Source: Ryuthela nishihirai (lineage: Eukaryota > Arthropoda > Arachnida > Araneae > Heptathelidae). From it: a DNA stretch of 64,000 nt. Under the pieces are notes generated by a model that searched no databases, was not told the DNA's origin, and saw only the letters and a list, made by a program, of their open reading frames with translations. Shown here piece by piece: positions 20,491 through 32,772 of this stretch. The translations under genes and the position numbers were made by a program. The stretch spans positions 2,542,001 through 2,606,000 of the forward strand of contig JAWZYU010000056.1 in NCBI GenBank assembly GCA_038380435.1, given 5' to 3'. Every line of letters begins with the position of its first letter. The first letter of the stretch is position 1.

Positions 20491-22218
20491 CAGTAGACTA
20501 TACACCTGGCCTGTTATTCCGAAAATTCTGTCAGAAAATAAATAAAAATGGCAAAAGTACTAACGGTGTTGTATTTTAATTAATAATTTGTCGTACAATA
20601 TTAACAATTTACTCACACTCACTTGAAAAAGTCCGTGATATTCTTTTGTTTCTTTGAACTTAATACTTTTTTTTACCTGCAAAGTCTTGTCATTTTTTAA
20701 TAAATATCACATCAATCGCAGATGAGGCCTGTTGTTCTTCAATGTATCTTACTGCAACATCAAAAGCTTCTTTTCCTTCAATATAACTAACTTTCCCTTC
20801 TTCCTCTTCATTCTCCCTTTTTTCCCGTTCTCTTCTTGGAAGATTGCATTGATAATTTCATCACCATTCAGTGTTTCATTTTTCAACTGTTTTCACATTA
20901 CAACCATTTTTCATTGTCATCTTCTTTTAGTGTGTCACCAGAAAGCAGTTTAAAGTCATTAAGCAGTGAAATATTGTCATTGTCATATCTCCTGCAGGCG
21001 CAGGCTTATTAGATACTTTCTTTTGTCTTTGGTTCTATTTACACAGTTTTCAACTTCGGGCCAAAGTTGTCTCCATGACTTCACAAACGTTGAACGAGGC
21101 ATTTCTCCAAAAGCTTTTGCCAACATGTAGATCACATCCTTGATATTTATAGTTTTCAAAGCATTTAAAAATCGTATTCCGTCATTTTCGGTTCGCTGCA
21201 GAATTTCTGAAAGAAGCTTTACCCTGTATCGCCTTTTTAAACTTCCAAGCACGCCTTGATCCAATGGTAAAATGTAATATACATTAGGTGGCAAAAACAT
21301 GGCTTTCATGTTGTCAGAAATGAGTTCGCTTGGGTGTGTTGGGGCATTGTCGAGAATGAGTAGGGCCTTTACAGGCATTTTAAGACTTGTCAAATGGTTT
21401 TTTATTACTTTTGTAACAAATCTGTAAAGAACCACTCTTTAAACAAATACGAGTTTATCCAAACAAACTTTTGAGCTTTGTAGTAAACTTGCAGAGAAGC
21501 TAAATTTAAATGCTTGAATGCTCAGAGTTTTGTTAATTTCCCAATTATAAAAAGAGGAAGTGTGTGCTTACCTGCAGCATTTGTACAGACAGCCACAGCG
21601 ATTCTTTCTTTGTTTTAAATCCTGATGCTGAGGTTTCTTGCGCTGTCACAAACGTTTTTGTTGGAAGAAGTTTATAATTTAACCCAGTCTCATCTACATT
21701 GTAGATTTCTTCTGCGCATAGGCCTTCTTTAATATACACTAAAAGTTTTTCTGAAAATTCCTTTGCTGCTAAGGATCGCTGACAATTTCTCACCACAAAC
21801 ACCAAGGTAATGAACACCATGCCGTTTTTCTAGCGAGAAAGCCATCACTCGCTTGCTGAAAAATCTCTCCCATTATCGATTTTAGAATGAAGGATTAATG
21901 CTTTTTCTCTCAAGATTGGAACACTAATTGGCGTTCCTTTTCGACGCTCTTGCATGAACCATAACCAAAGTGCATCGTCGACAATTAAATTTTTCGGTTT
22001 TTTAAGAGTGCACCAAGAAGGAAGCGTTTTTTCAGACTCGACTTAGTGCAGAAATCTTGCAAATATTTTCTATTCCTTCTCCAGTCATTTACTGTACTTT
22101 TACCAACACCTAGTTCATCACAAATATGCATTACTGGATCACCTTTGTCAATGCGTTCTAAAGTTTTTAATTTCAGCTCCATCGTAACGACATTACGATT
22201 ACGTTTGCACCCACTCAT
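20491..22218 (-). pseudogene. Tigger/Jerky-like (pogo superfamily) transposase pseudogene
   Basis: The frame starts MSGCKRNRNVV near 22,218 and reads leftward. A CENP-B-type N-terminal HTH comes first (KLKTLERIDKG, ICDELGVGKSTVNDWRRNRK), then ALWLWFMQERRKGTPISVPI (second DNA-binding part) and the catalytic region: IYNVDETGLNYKLLPTKTFV (first Asp), LLILDNAPTHPSE (second Asp) and LPPNVYYILPLDQGVL (third Asp). The normally 'TSLIQPMDQG' block is one residue short. After a C-terminal piece (QASSAIDVIF) the coding trace fades near 20,640. CAGTAGACTATACACC at 20,491, next to TA, resembles a Tigger TIR. I found no matching TIR on the far side. Several stops and at least three frameshifts make it inactive. 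Jerky proteins are domesticated relatives, so host domestication cannot be excluded from family alone, but the lesions argue against it. Confidence 0.9.
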
Positions 22219-23599
22219 TTTGTACCACCCAATAATTAACAGATCACAATACACACTCCTGTATACACACTCCTCTATACACCCAGTACATTGTACACTG
22301 TAATATCCACAAAGAGGAACTGAAGCAAATATGTACTGTACTATAATCAAAACACGCCACGACTTGCTTCCTCAAATAAATACGTGGACACCCTCTTTCA
22401 GAAAATTGACACTAATGGCCTTGAAGCCGAAGCAAATAAACAAAACCAGAAGCGGAGATTGAAATAAATTTGTAAAGGCGTAACTGTGACCCCTCAATCA
22501 AGTTGCCATTCAATGAAAATTAATCTTCTGATAATGTAGTAAAGTCCCTTTTTCAGTTAAAAATTTTGACTCTTAGTCAACTGATGCATCTATTCCGGCA
22601 AGTATTACACGGCACACTTTCTTATATATAATTATTATTCCCTCTTTCTATCATTCGATGCACCTAAGTTCAAAAAGTCATCAGTACGATGCTTCGAAAT
22701 TTCGAATGTTGTGAAAAACGATAACATACGAACTGTTTACTGTGAGAGTGAAATTGCCATTGAACGAAAACCAATCTTCTCATAATTGGTTAAAAATACA
22801 TTTCAATTTATAGTTTGATTTTACGATCTGGCCAACAGACTGCTTTGAAAAGTTAGACTATTTTTATAGTAGATAAGGTAAAAATATCTGAAATAAAATT
22901 TATCATAAATGTACATGTTAACAATAAAGTTGTTTGCAACCTGATTTTATAACGTTTTTTTTTTCCATTATATTTTTTCCATTATGACTTAATACATGAC
23001 TCTACTTCTTTCACTATTAGGAACAATTGCTTCTAAAAATAAAGAATAATAAACCATTATAAAACACTCATAAATAACATTTATGTTAAGTTTCGTACGC
23101 CATTTTAATATAATTTCCTCATAGATTTTCAGTTTTTAAATTTTTTTTCTCTAACTCGATGACACAACGATGAGACCCGTGTGTAAACGTTCCCTCCCGT
23201 ACCTCGTGGCTGCAGCTCTCCCTCCCTCCCTCCCTTCCATGCGCGCTGCTGTAATATTAATCTCTCTTAACTCTTGCCTCTACTGGTGGCTAGCGACGCA
23301 TCTTCATAACGGTTCCAAAAAATTGACAGTTAATGTCCAACAACCTCCGATATTGTGGTGATCGCTTTATACTTCAAGGAATGATTTTTTGCTCTCTCGA
23401 ATAGAGAAAAAGGAAATCTTGCAGAGAACACATTGTGTATTCTGTTACTATGTGAAAAATATATTGCAAAATCGAAAGGGTAAGGGTTTAGGGTGTTGTA
23501 AATATGGTGATATTAGCCTCCAAATAAGGAACTCCCTACACGAGTCACAACGGAAGTGCGATATAGCGGAAAAAAATGGCTCTATTCAGGAGAGAGCAA
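22219..23599. other. No firm feature
   Basis: The 5' flank of the Tigger relic, then AT-rich sequence. 'TTGCCATTCAATGAAAATTA' near 22,503 has a diverged direct copy near 22,756. CTCCCTCCCTCCCTTCC near 23,220 is a short pyrimidine tract. Confidence 0.35.
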
Positions 23600-25130
23600 A
23601 CTACAGAACATTAGACCTTGCAGAAGAGGCAAATGTTCTGAAAGGAATCAGTGACCATACGGAAGCGCGCTCACTGCTGCTTCGCATTATGGTTGCTGCC
23701 AAGAATGGAGGTGATGGAGTAGTCAGTGGTTCTGACAGCATGAAGCTCCCGGAACAACGCTTCTCTTTCGGCATTGTAGCGGGAGCAGTTGAGCAGAACG
23801 TGGGATACAGTATCAGGTGTGCTGCAAATGACACAGTCTGGACTGTAAGCTCTGCCAAGAGCGTGAAACGTAGAGTTGCTGTAGATGAAACTAACTCGGA
23901 GACAATGAAGGAGGGTCTCCTCAGATCTGAGGAGATTACGAGGTTAGGAGCAGGGAGAGAAGGTTCAACCAGGTACCTGAATGAGGAACAGCTGGTGTCC
24001 TTCTGCCACTGAGCAAGATGATACTGGCTCATCATATGTGAGACAGAACTCTTGCAATCGCTGAGAGAGAGGGGGTAATTAGTTACAACCTCTGACTCTC
24101 CAGCGCCTCCTTCGCGGTGTGATCAGCGAGCTCATTGCCACGTATCCTTACATAGGAAGGGATCCACTGGAAATGAACCATGATTCTGGCAGAAGTGACC
24201 TTGGAGCAAGTCTCCATGATCTTGTCGATGAGAAAGGGATTGCAGCTCTTGCTGTCTTGCTTCTGGAGAGCTTCCAAGTCTGACTTGCCGTCACAGAGGA
24301 TTACAAAGTTGCCACTCTCAAGGCTGAGAATGAAAAGTGTAGTCTCAAGGATGGCATGAAGCTCTGCACAGATGGAGGAGGTTAGATACGGGAGACGGAA
24401 ACCTCTAGCGATATCGGGGATGACAAAGGCAGAGGCAGAACGTTGCCTCTCCCGGTCCACAGATCCATCATTGTAGACCTCATTACATCTCTCTTATCGT
24501 TCAGTGACATAGGAGGTGGAGAGAAGTCTGATGGCCAATGGATCAGAGCCGCTCTTCCGACCAAGAGAAGGGATAGTGACATTGATCATAAGATCACTGT
24601 TCCTCCAGGGAAGAGAGTATTACCAGCATCCAGCATCTGTCCCTGCCAGCTCGAGCGTCTGGAACTGGCATGAAGGACTCGGTCATAGAAGTTCTTGGCG
24701 CACAGGGCGATGGCATGTGAGGCCTGTCATGCAACTTCCTGAGAAGCTCATGGTTAGAGTGGAGGGAATGGAGCCTCGAGAGATGACACAGTATATCTCT
24801 CTTCCAGTGCAGATGGAAAGTCGTGTCATCAGCCTCTGCAATGACCGACGCATTGGGTGCGTTAGGGAAGAGTCCGAGGCAGAGACGAAGAGATATAGTG
24901 TGGACGGTGGCCAGCCTGCTGAGTAGTGTAGCAGAGGCATTGCTCAGAAGGTTACCACTGTAGTTGATGCGGGAGAGGATCAAGTGCCCGTACAAGACCA
25001 GGAGCGTCTTGCAGGAACTTCCCCAGCGGGTACCAGCAAGGAAAGACAGTATATTTCTTTGCGCAGCGGCAACTGTCTGCAACAGGACAAGTAGCGCTGC
25101 GCAGTGACTTTGTTTGGTGGCGGCAGTGCC
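23600..25130 (-). pseudogene. Non-LTR element relic: RT thumb, RNase H and C-terminal CCHC
   Basis: Read leftward from about 25,130. First comes the RT tail: NILSFLAGTRWGSSCKTLLV, LYGHLILSRINYSGNLL, then LATVHTISLRLCLGLFPNAP. Next is an RNase H domain at 24,460-24,083, with SICAELHAILETTLF (catalytic Glu), ILCDGKSDLEALQ (Asp) and IMVHFQWIPSYVRIRGNELA (here Tyr replaces the His of 'IPSHVGI', followed by the catalytic 'NELAD'). In a shifted frame comes a C-terminal CDVC/CCHC-type block (CVICSTPDTVSHVLLNC). RNase H plus this zinc block places it near the R1/jockey/I group. The endonuclease and most of the RT are missing, and frame breaks occur between blocks. Confidence 0.88.
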
Positions 25131-25999
25131 GAATTGAATTTCCTAGAACATTTGAGAGCAACTAAGGAAATTGCTAGAAAATTCTCAAACCGGTGGATGT
25201 TCACATCGACGTAAATAAAACAGCTATAAATCGAGGTCTTACTACTACTGTATATAACATAAAATTCTTCTTTATTTACTGTGATGAAATACTTTTCTCC
25301 TCCTCTAATTACTAATTTCAGTTTTTTTTTAGATATACGCAATCCCCAAAATTTTCAAAAAATATATAAGCTATACTTCTGAAGATTTTTTTCCATATAA
25401 TATATGCAATATTGGTGATACTCATTTTAAATGATTCAGATATATTTAAATAATTAACAATGATATAAATAATATTTAATATTTTTGAAATAATCAGTAT
25501 TAAATTTGATAACTCTGCATATTTTTATTGATATTTTTGAATATACAGTTGATAAACTTTATGAAAGCCATGCTACCTAATAATCAGACATACGAAATTT
25601 CAAGTGGCAATGTAAAGAACGATGCAAATATTATTATGCAATCATTATTTATAGTTCAGTTTATTAACCAATTTAGATCAGCGTTTACCTAAATTTTCGG
25701 CTCCATAGAACCCCTGAAGAATTCTCCTTTTTGGATCCCTTACGGAGTCTTTCTTCTGATACTCTTCCTATCATTTCTTGATACCATTTAAATAATATAT
25801 AGATCCTCGCTTCCTCCAGTTATGTTATCAACAGCCAATTTCATCCTGTGATCAACGTGAGCTAGCCTGTGTTATAGTAAACTGACACAATTATAGCCAA
25901 CAGGAAAAAAATTTAATGCTATTTTCTGACCTCAGTAAATATACTATTTTAAAATGTTAAAACTTTCACGCGGTCTCCTTTAAGTTCAGTACAGGTACG
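25131..25999. other. No feature recognised
   Basis: AT-rich with many short A/T runs. No coding or repeat signal. Confidence 0.35.
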
Positions 26000-26330
26000 T
26001 ACCTAGAATTCATTTTAAGGAGAATAGGGGGTAGATGGGATCCAAGAATACGACTCGCGTGGGTTTTCCAAATCCTTAAAATAATCTACCAGACAGGAAA
26101 AGTTAAAATCATATTCTATATGAAATAAAATTTTACAGCATTTCTGTTTTAATTCTTCTTTTGCTGTCTAACACATATTGGGCTAAAACAAGATTATACA
26201 GAATACCTGTTTTGGAATTCAAAACTGATAGAAAAGTTTAATATTTTTTTATAAAACGACGGAATCTCGATGAAGTGGATCTGGGCACCCCCCCCCCCCC
26301 CCACAACTCCAGATACATCCTTGCCATGGC
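26000..26330 (+). repeat. Dispersed repeat family R2, copy 1
   Basis: The order 'GGGATCCAAGAATACGACTC', 'GTGGGTTTTCC', 'GACAGGAAAAGTTAAAATCA', 'GGGCTAAAACAAGATTATAC' and 'TTTTGGAATTC' is matched by a diverged copy at 44.66-44.95 kb. A 15-17-base C run lies near the right end. No coding capacity is seen. Confidence 0.6.
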
Positions 26331-29094
26331 AGATCCCAGATTGAGACCACTTTTGGTGATAACTATGAATGCTGTTTATTTCTTTTTCCTATTTATTTAA
26401 AATTTAAATTGAATATAAAGAAAATTTCATTGCTGTAACTTGTTCGAAAACATTTGTTCGACGGGAACTGACAGAAATTTAATTTAAGCTGTTAAATTTT
26501 TTGAACGGTAAATTATTCGAAACGAATTTTATTTTAATAACATTTGTTCGACGAATTTTTTCGAAATGCTAATTTCTTCGAAACGGAAATTTGTTCGACC
26601 AATATTTTTGTCAGGTTGTCCAAAGTCTGAGAATTAAAAAATATTGAGAAGCTGCTAGGAGAGGTACCTACTCTTCAGTAAGGTCTTCTGGTTATTCACT
26701 GGGGAAGTATTCTAGGGAGAAGGGCGGCATCTGAGAAAGAAGCCTAAAGAGATAAGGCTGGGTTGTAAATTAGGTAGAGTAAAACCTTTTGCAGACAATC
26801 TAGACAATCTTTACCTCCTTTAGTTTTCGCTATTCTCCTAAGCTATAGTCACAGCTTTAAAGAAGACGGATTATGTATAAAATTTAAAACTCTAGTATTT
26901 CCACTACTCTACGCTAAACGATCATTGAATTGTGACCACCCCATGACAAGTTTTGTCAATGAGCCGCAAATTTCGAAGTCCTATAATTTTTTAAATAATA
27001 TTTCATTCAAAAATGTGATTAATGATTGAATAAATTTCAAAATCATTTCTATCAAAATATCGATTTTTTTTAAATTCAATATTTAAAGAGTTATGAAGTT
27101 TCAATATATAACAATAGCAGTGCTAGACATTTGAAGTTAATTAAAACTGAAATAGGAAGTATTGCCTCGAACCATTTCATAAACAACTGCATACTTTAAA
27201 AGTATTTTGTAAATAATTACTTCAATATTCGTTTAATTTTTCGATATTTTTCTTAAAAGAGATTGCTGCTCTGAAAAGTTTTAGCCTCCATACCTGCTTA
27301 AATAACGAAAGAATATTGTTGAAAATTAATATTTAGATCGAGTTGAATCAGATCTTTTAATTATCGCCAGCCACATATTCTCACAAAAAACTTATTTTAG
27401 AAGTTATAGAGTTTTGAAGTTAACATCCCATTGACATAATATGGAATGGTGATGTTAGGTCAGAGGGACGCTGATTTTGAAAAATTACACTCACTTTAAT
27501 GATCACTCAGTATTTGTCCTTTCTAATGACCTAGATCTAGTGAATATACGGATTAACATTTTGGATTTTGGGAGAGGGCCAAGTGATCGAATTACCAATC
27601 TACCTGAAACACAGTTCCAGTATATAATTTTTCTTTTCATTTTACTTATCTCAGAAACGTTACAATATATATTTATTCATTGCATTTTACCGAACAACGT
27701 ATATAATGTCCCATTTCAGTTTGCTGCTAAGGCCTATAAGACCAATTTAGCTTCTAAGATTACCAATACACATCTAATTGAGAATGAGAAGAAAAGATGT
27801 GAATGATCTCTCACCGCACTATAAGGATATGGTTATTGTGACTGATTGGTTTGTTGGCTGTTTTGGGTTTTATGACTTCTCAGCAGCTAATGCATAAATC
27901 TTTATAAATATTTTTATAAATAAAATAAGAAAAATACAATATTTAATAAGCTGTATTTGTAAGCAAAATAATATTAATAAGAATAAAGACTAAAAAAATA
28001 TTCTGTCTGAATAGGAGATCGAAGTAATGATAATTTCGACAGTGATTTAGAAGTGATGGATCTGTGATATCAGCACCCTCATCCAATTAGAAGTGTTAAC
28101 TTGATAAAACATCCGAAACCGAAACGAAAGTTTTCACCTGATAACCGCCTTTTGCAAAAATTAACATTTTTTCAAGCCGTAACCTTCCGAATCAGAATCA
28201 ATATGAACGAATTAACTTTGTTAGAGTTAATAATATTATAATTAATAAATAACTTAAACAAGTGGTAGCTTGAGGCAATTGCATATGCTGTGAAATTATG
28301 TAACATAGCTTTATTATAAACATATTATGTACTTAATAAATGTTGTTTTTATTTTTGGAAAGATACCATGACTGAGACTCAGTAAATATTTTCCATCTAT
28401 ATTTATGAAACGTTTCGTATAGAACGAACAAAATACATCACTATACTGAATTTCAATACGTGAAATACGTTTGAAACGTAAATTATATGTGTGATTCATT
28501 TCAGACAAACACATGATATTTAAATATGCCATTGCATTACAAGTTGATACAAGTGATGCCTATTTGTCCTTCAGGATGAATCATCCGAAGAAATTGCCTT
28601 GAATGCAAAATTTATCAAATTATTTGATAATCGATTATGTCAATTATTCAGATATGAACAATTTTATATAATAGTCTCACGGATGATACAAATATTATTT
28701 TTAAAATTAAATTCAGTTTTAAATTAATTAATAATTTTTAACTAAACCTGGAATTAAACACAACATTTTATTTATTCAAAATATTGAAAAAATCAATATT
28801 ATATATATATATTTCTATATCTCTGTATATTATTAAAATATACATATGTTTTTAAATGAAAACTGAAAATTGCTCACTAAACTGTATTTTTAAGCGAAAA
28901 ATGTGTTTCTGAATAATTATTGTTCTAAAGTTTCAAAAGCGAATTCGTTTCTTACACATAACCTTTATATGATGTGAAGTGGCTAGTATTGATTGGGCTA
29001 GTATTTTTAATACACTCTTAGTCAAATTTTTATTTAAATTGCAGAGAAGATTGTTATTTTACCTATGAGCATCAAAATACTGAGCATCAGTTAA
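26331..29094. other. Long AT-rich stretch without a recognised feature
   Basis: Near 26,440-26,600 'TTTGTTCGA' and 'TTCGAA'-type words recur many times in about 150 bp. A 109-codon frame at 27,477-27,806 has no known motif. A short (TA)n lies at about 28,800. Otherwise nothing. Confidence 0.4.
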
Positions 29095-29345
29095 GATTGG
29101 AGATGGGGACCCACTGAACAGCTGTTAGAAAATGGAGGTCTCCCATCAAGACCATCTAGTTGCGCTTTAACGGGAACAGTACACGGCTTTCCTACACACC
29201 GGCTACGGCCTAATGTGTCATCCGAGGAAATCAGGCTTAGCGCACAGTTGTTCTCTTTCTCAACGAGGCTAACAAGGGTTTAAAGGGTAACAAGGGTTAG
29301 CAGAGATGAATCTAAAACTAGATTTATCTCTGCTGCAACCCGGCA
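29095..29345 (-). repeat. SINE family A, degraded copy
   Basis: GGGACCCACTGAACAGCTGT, 'TCCCATCAAGACCATCTAG' and 'ACACACCGGCTACGGCCTAA' follow the reverse complement of the family A body in order. The tRNA-like head is not intact. Confidence 0.75.
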
Positions 29346-29636
29346 AGCGTGCAACCCGGGAAGTGTAGATTAAGAACCTGGCGACGTACTTACTGAGAAA
29401 ACCCTCGCAACTTGCAGAAGGGGAAATGCGTTGAAGGATCTTTATAAATACATAATATAGTGGGAATTTTAGACAAAGATTAAACAAGACGTACCTCATA
29501 TAAGGAGAGTTTAACACACGTAAGTACCAAATCACATACCATTATTATTTTGTGGTTATATGAAAATCCAGAAACAGCTTCAGATGACAACTTAAGTTAA
29601 TGTCCTATTAAAGTATGCTATTTGAAAGCACTAGAA

Positions 29637-29660
29637 CAGGGGAGTCAAACTCCGACAGTT
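29637..29660 (+). mobile_element. hAT-like terminal sequence
   Basis: CAGGGGAGTCAAACTCC resembles the 'CAGGGGTGTCAAACTC' end of hAT-type MITEs. No partner end was found before the SINE at 29,796, so this is tentative. Confidence 0.35.
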
Positions 29661-29795
29661 TTTAAGGACAAAACCATCAGCGACTCAGATGTTGAGGGGA
29701 AAATCCATTGACACCACATGGACATCTGTTCGAATTGTTACTGAAATCGATGTAGGTTATAATTTATTTTTATTCATATTAATAATAATAAAAAA

Positions 29796-29988
29796 GCCGC
29801 CCCGTGGCCGAGTGGTTAGCGAGCTTGGCAACTGATCTACGGGACCTGGGTTCGAGCCCCGGGTAAGGCATGGATGTTCGTGTTGTTTTCTGCTGAGGTC
29901 CTGCCATCCTTACAGATCTTCTACTTTGGCATATAAACTGACAGGCTCCTGTCAGACCTCTGTGGCAAGCAGCTGCTTGAGGGGGTAT
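29796..29988 (+). repeat. tRNA-derived SINE family B, most complete copy
   Basis: It has a tRNA-like head GCCGCCCCGTGGCCGAGTGG (A box) and GGTTCGAGCCCCGGGTAAGG (B box), a body 'TGTTTTCTGCTGAGGTCC', and the tail TGACAGGCTCCTGTCAGACC then AGCAGCTGCTTGAGGGGGTA. Total about 193 bp. An internal 7-bp inverted repeat, TGACAGG/CCTGTCA, is preserved in all copies. Pol III promoter boxes are intact by eye. Confidence 0.9.
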
Positions 29989-30261
29989 TATTTTAATAAA
30001 AAAAAATAAGTATTCATCAAATGCAATGCCAGATTGCTTTCGTATTCTAATAAAACACAATTTAAATTTGTAAGCAAAATAATATTATTTATAAACTAAA
30101 AGAAATACCTTTAGTTGAAATAGGTGTATTAAGAAGCAAACATACATAGTACGTTAAGAAACAGGTGAGACAAAATATTTTTGTACAACTGAGTGAATTT
30201 AAGATCATACTTGAACTATGTTTGATGAAATATCCACTTAAATAGTTAAATTATGCATTAT

Positions 30262-30830
30262 TTAAGAACGTTCGTTTTCAATAAGCACAAAACATGAAAA
30301 AATCGTCTCATAGCCAGACGGAATATTTACTAAGATTTTTTGATAAAAAGTTTCGAGTTGTAAATTCTCAAGCCAATTACTACGCTTAATGCAAAAAATT
30401 CTTTCGGGACGATTAAAAAAGGCTCCCTCAGCATGTGTTCCGCCTGCGTTAAAATTAACATTGACTCCCATCAAATATATGCATTGTAAGGATATATTTG
30501 TTTCGGATTCAGCGGAGTTTAACTATAACGGAGCAGTAAATATTATTTATATTTATTTGTTTCAAAATTCGGACGGTAGTTTAATTTTCTCATATATTAT
30601 ATATGTCAATAAAAAGATGAAATATTTTATTTTTTTAAATAATAACATGAATCGTACTGTTTGCCTTTTTATAATTATTATGTACACTAATTCCAAAGTC
30701 GGAAAATATAAATCAGAAATGTAAGATTTTAACATTCTTTGATTATTTTCAAGCTGAAGTTCAACAATAGCATTAAATGCACAGGCCAGGCTGAATCCCA
30801 GCTGTGATGAACATCCTGAAAAGCGTATGA
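30262..30830 (-). pseudogene. Unrecognised coding-like segment
   Basis: On the minus strand a frame from about 30,590 to 30,262 reads through one stop and includes MGVNVNFNAGGTHAEGAFFN and ILVNIPSGYETIFSCF. Upstream, about 30,820-30,690, CSSQLGFSLACAFNAIVELQ follows a possible acceptor (CGCTTTTCAG) and precedes GTGTAC. The composition looks protein-like, but I recognise no family. It could be decayed exons or part of an unknown insertion. Confidence 0.3.
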
Positions 30831-30895
30831 TCCCTCGCATCAGTACTAACAGAACTTGTCTACTTGAAGATATTGCAAAACTCCGAAATTACATC

Positions 30896-31125
30896 CAGGC
30901 CCGGATTGACAATAACTTTGAGGGGAAAAAAACTGGAAAAATATAAAGTTGGGGGGAGGAGCCAAGAGACTAGATTACCAATGCAGTGTAACATTTCGTA
31001 CTCCTTTTTACACGTCTTTAAGAAATTCTTGAATAATGCATTAAATATAAATAAGTTGAATAATTTTTTCCTCTATTATCCTTATTGTCATTCTGAAGGG
31101 TTGGGGCATGAGCTATAAACTCCTC
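30896..31125 (+). repeat. Dispersed repeat family R1, copy
   Basis: 'CAGGCCCGGATTGACAATAA' starts it, then AAAGTTGGGGGGAGG, 'AATGCAGTGTAACATTTCG', 'TTTAAGAAATTCTTGAATAA' and 'AATAAGTTGAATAATTTTT', ending in 'CATTCTGAAGGGTTGGGG'. Confidence 0.65.
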
Positions 31126-31861
31126 GTTACAACAGGCCTGGACACGGGAGTAAGAGAAGGTCTAATTTTCAAAAAAATGTAGCAGTTTAAATTTTATCTA
31201 TGTTTTAAAAATTCAAATGGTAGTTATGTATTTTTAAAAATCTGGAAATTAATTTTATAATATTCTGAAATATATTAATAAAATTCTAATATATAAATTA
31301 TTCTATTTAACTAGTTTTGAAATAAATGACTTGAACTTATATTTTGAATTAATTAAATCAATTACATATTTATGCTTAATTAATTTCCCTCCTTTCTTCC
31401 TTCCTTTTGTTCAAGGATGTCTAGGCCTCATGTATCAAAGTGGCCTTGCATCAGCTTCTTACCCCCCCCCCCTCCCTGATTCTGCCCTGTTTACATCGAT
31501 ACTTTTAGATAAAAAAAAAAATCACTGTTATTCTGCTAAAACGATTAGATTTTGCACTTGCTTTATTCAACGTCCAATAAGTGCGTTTTAATGTAGTAAT
31601 ATGAAATGAATCCAAATTGACATGAATATCAAGTTACTGAATAACTTCAAATTTATATGTTATATCGACTTCCAACCGCAATAGTTATTTCAGAAGATTA
31701 GGGATTGCGGAGTCACTTCTAATGGATTTATTCAAATTGTGTAACCTTTCCCAATTTAACGACATAAAATTGTTTCACCCCGAAGTCCATTTCACAGTAT
31801 ATCATTCTATATCGATTATCGTCTTTAGATGACACCCCACAAGCACTCCTGATAGCGGAAT
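31126..31861. other. Possible further R1 remnants; otherwise nothing
   Basis: 'CAGGCCTGGACACGGGAG' at 31,133 and an inverted 'GATTCTGCCCTG' near 31,479 next to a C run look like R1 starts facing each other, but the interior does not match convincingly. Confidence 0.3.
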
Positions 31862-32163
31862 ACCAGGGTTGGGTTGGGTTGTTCTACCTCTGAGCGGCAC
31901 TTTTTACACAGAATGGGCTAAATGGCCAGGTCACATGGACCCCGAAGGCTCAGAGAAGGTTGGGGGAGGGGACCCACTGCAACAGCTGTTGGGAGACAGA
32001 TGGTAGCCTCCCGTCAAGGCCATCCAGTGTGTTCTTTAACGTGCACAGGGTATGGCTCTCCCGCACACGGGGTCACGGCTTATCATCCCATCCGACGGAC
32101 GGCGGCCTTTCCAAGCCCATCAGTGTCCCCTACTGACCGTGGGCAGGGCGGGGCGGAATACCA
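31862..32163 (-). repeat. SINE family A, head-truncated copy
   Basis: It starts at its 3' end with GGGTTGTTCTACCTCTGAGC, then 'AAATGGCCAGGTCACATGG', 'GGCCATCCAGTGTGTTC' and 'CCGTGGGCAGGGCGG'. It stops before the tRNA-like head, a 5' truncation typical of target-primed reverse transcription. Confidence 0.9.
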
Positions 32164-32461
32164 GGTCCTACACATGTACTTAAGTGCCGCTTTGTGCTGT
32201 AATCTTTCCATAGTCTCCAGAGCTATGTACATTAAACCTATTGTATCTAGATTAAATATGCAAAAATTTCAATACATTAGGTTTCAGTTACACATATGAA
32301 AATATAGCAATCTAAATGTAAGTAAAAATACTTACAAAGATTATGAATTTTGAAAATAATAATAAGTAAGCGAAATAACTCCAGCTTACAGAGCAATCAA
32401 AGGTTAACGTATTTAGAACTTTAAAACATAGTTTCACAGTACCATTAAAATACACGCACTA
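32164..32461. other. Spacer between two family A SINEs
   Basis: AT-rich, no feature seen. Confidence 0.4.
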
Positions 32462-32772
32462 GGATTGGGTTGTTTTACCTCTAAGCGGCACTTTTTTAAC
32501 ACAATGGGCTAAATAGCCACGTCACATCGACCCCGAAGGCTCGGAGAAGGTTGGGGGAGAGGATCCACTGGAAAGGCTGTTGGGAGACAGATGGTAGCCT
32601 CCTGTCAAGGCCTTCCAGAGTGTTCTTTAACGTGCACGTGGTATGGCTCTCCGGCTTAACGTCCCATTCGATGGACGGCGACTTTTCCAAGCCCATCAGT
32701 GTCCCCTACTGACCGTGGGCAGAGCGGGGAATATTGCAGAGATAAATCTCAACGCCGTCAACAAAGAGTAGT
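32462..32772 (-). repeat. SINE family A, head-truncated copy
   Basis: It has the same orientation and similar truncation as the copy 300 bp upstream, from GGATTGGGTTGTTTTACCTC to 'GAGATAAATCTCAACGCCG'. An internal deletion removes part of the 'CACACGGG' region. Confidence 0.9.

Noticed and set aside
20491..20510. Search for the second Tigger TIR beyond the transposase start
   Set aside because: I looked through 22.2-22.6 kb for the inverse of CAGTAGACTATACACC and found no convincing match, so full element borders are not claimed.
20491..22218. Domesticated Jerky-like host gene
   Set aside because: Motifs match Jerky-type proteins, but frameshifts and stops break every domain and no exon structure would restore it simply. 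A dead transposon is more likely.
23389..24012. 207-codon plus-strand open frame, the longest in the window
   Set aside because: It lies antisense to the RNase H/CCHC relic of a non-LTR element, where the opposite strand shows real family motifs. The frame is a shadow.
29796..29870. Possible tRNA gene on the plus strand
   Set aside because: A and B boxes are clear, but the acceptor stem does not pair and the sequence continues into a SINE body found in several copies. It is a SINE head.
31922..32299. 125-codon open frame rich in Arg, Gly and Pro
   Set aside because: It is the antisense of a GC-rich SINE A body. Similar frames appear at every SINE A copy (for example 57,160-57,501), so it is not a gene.
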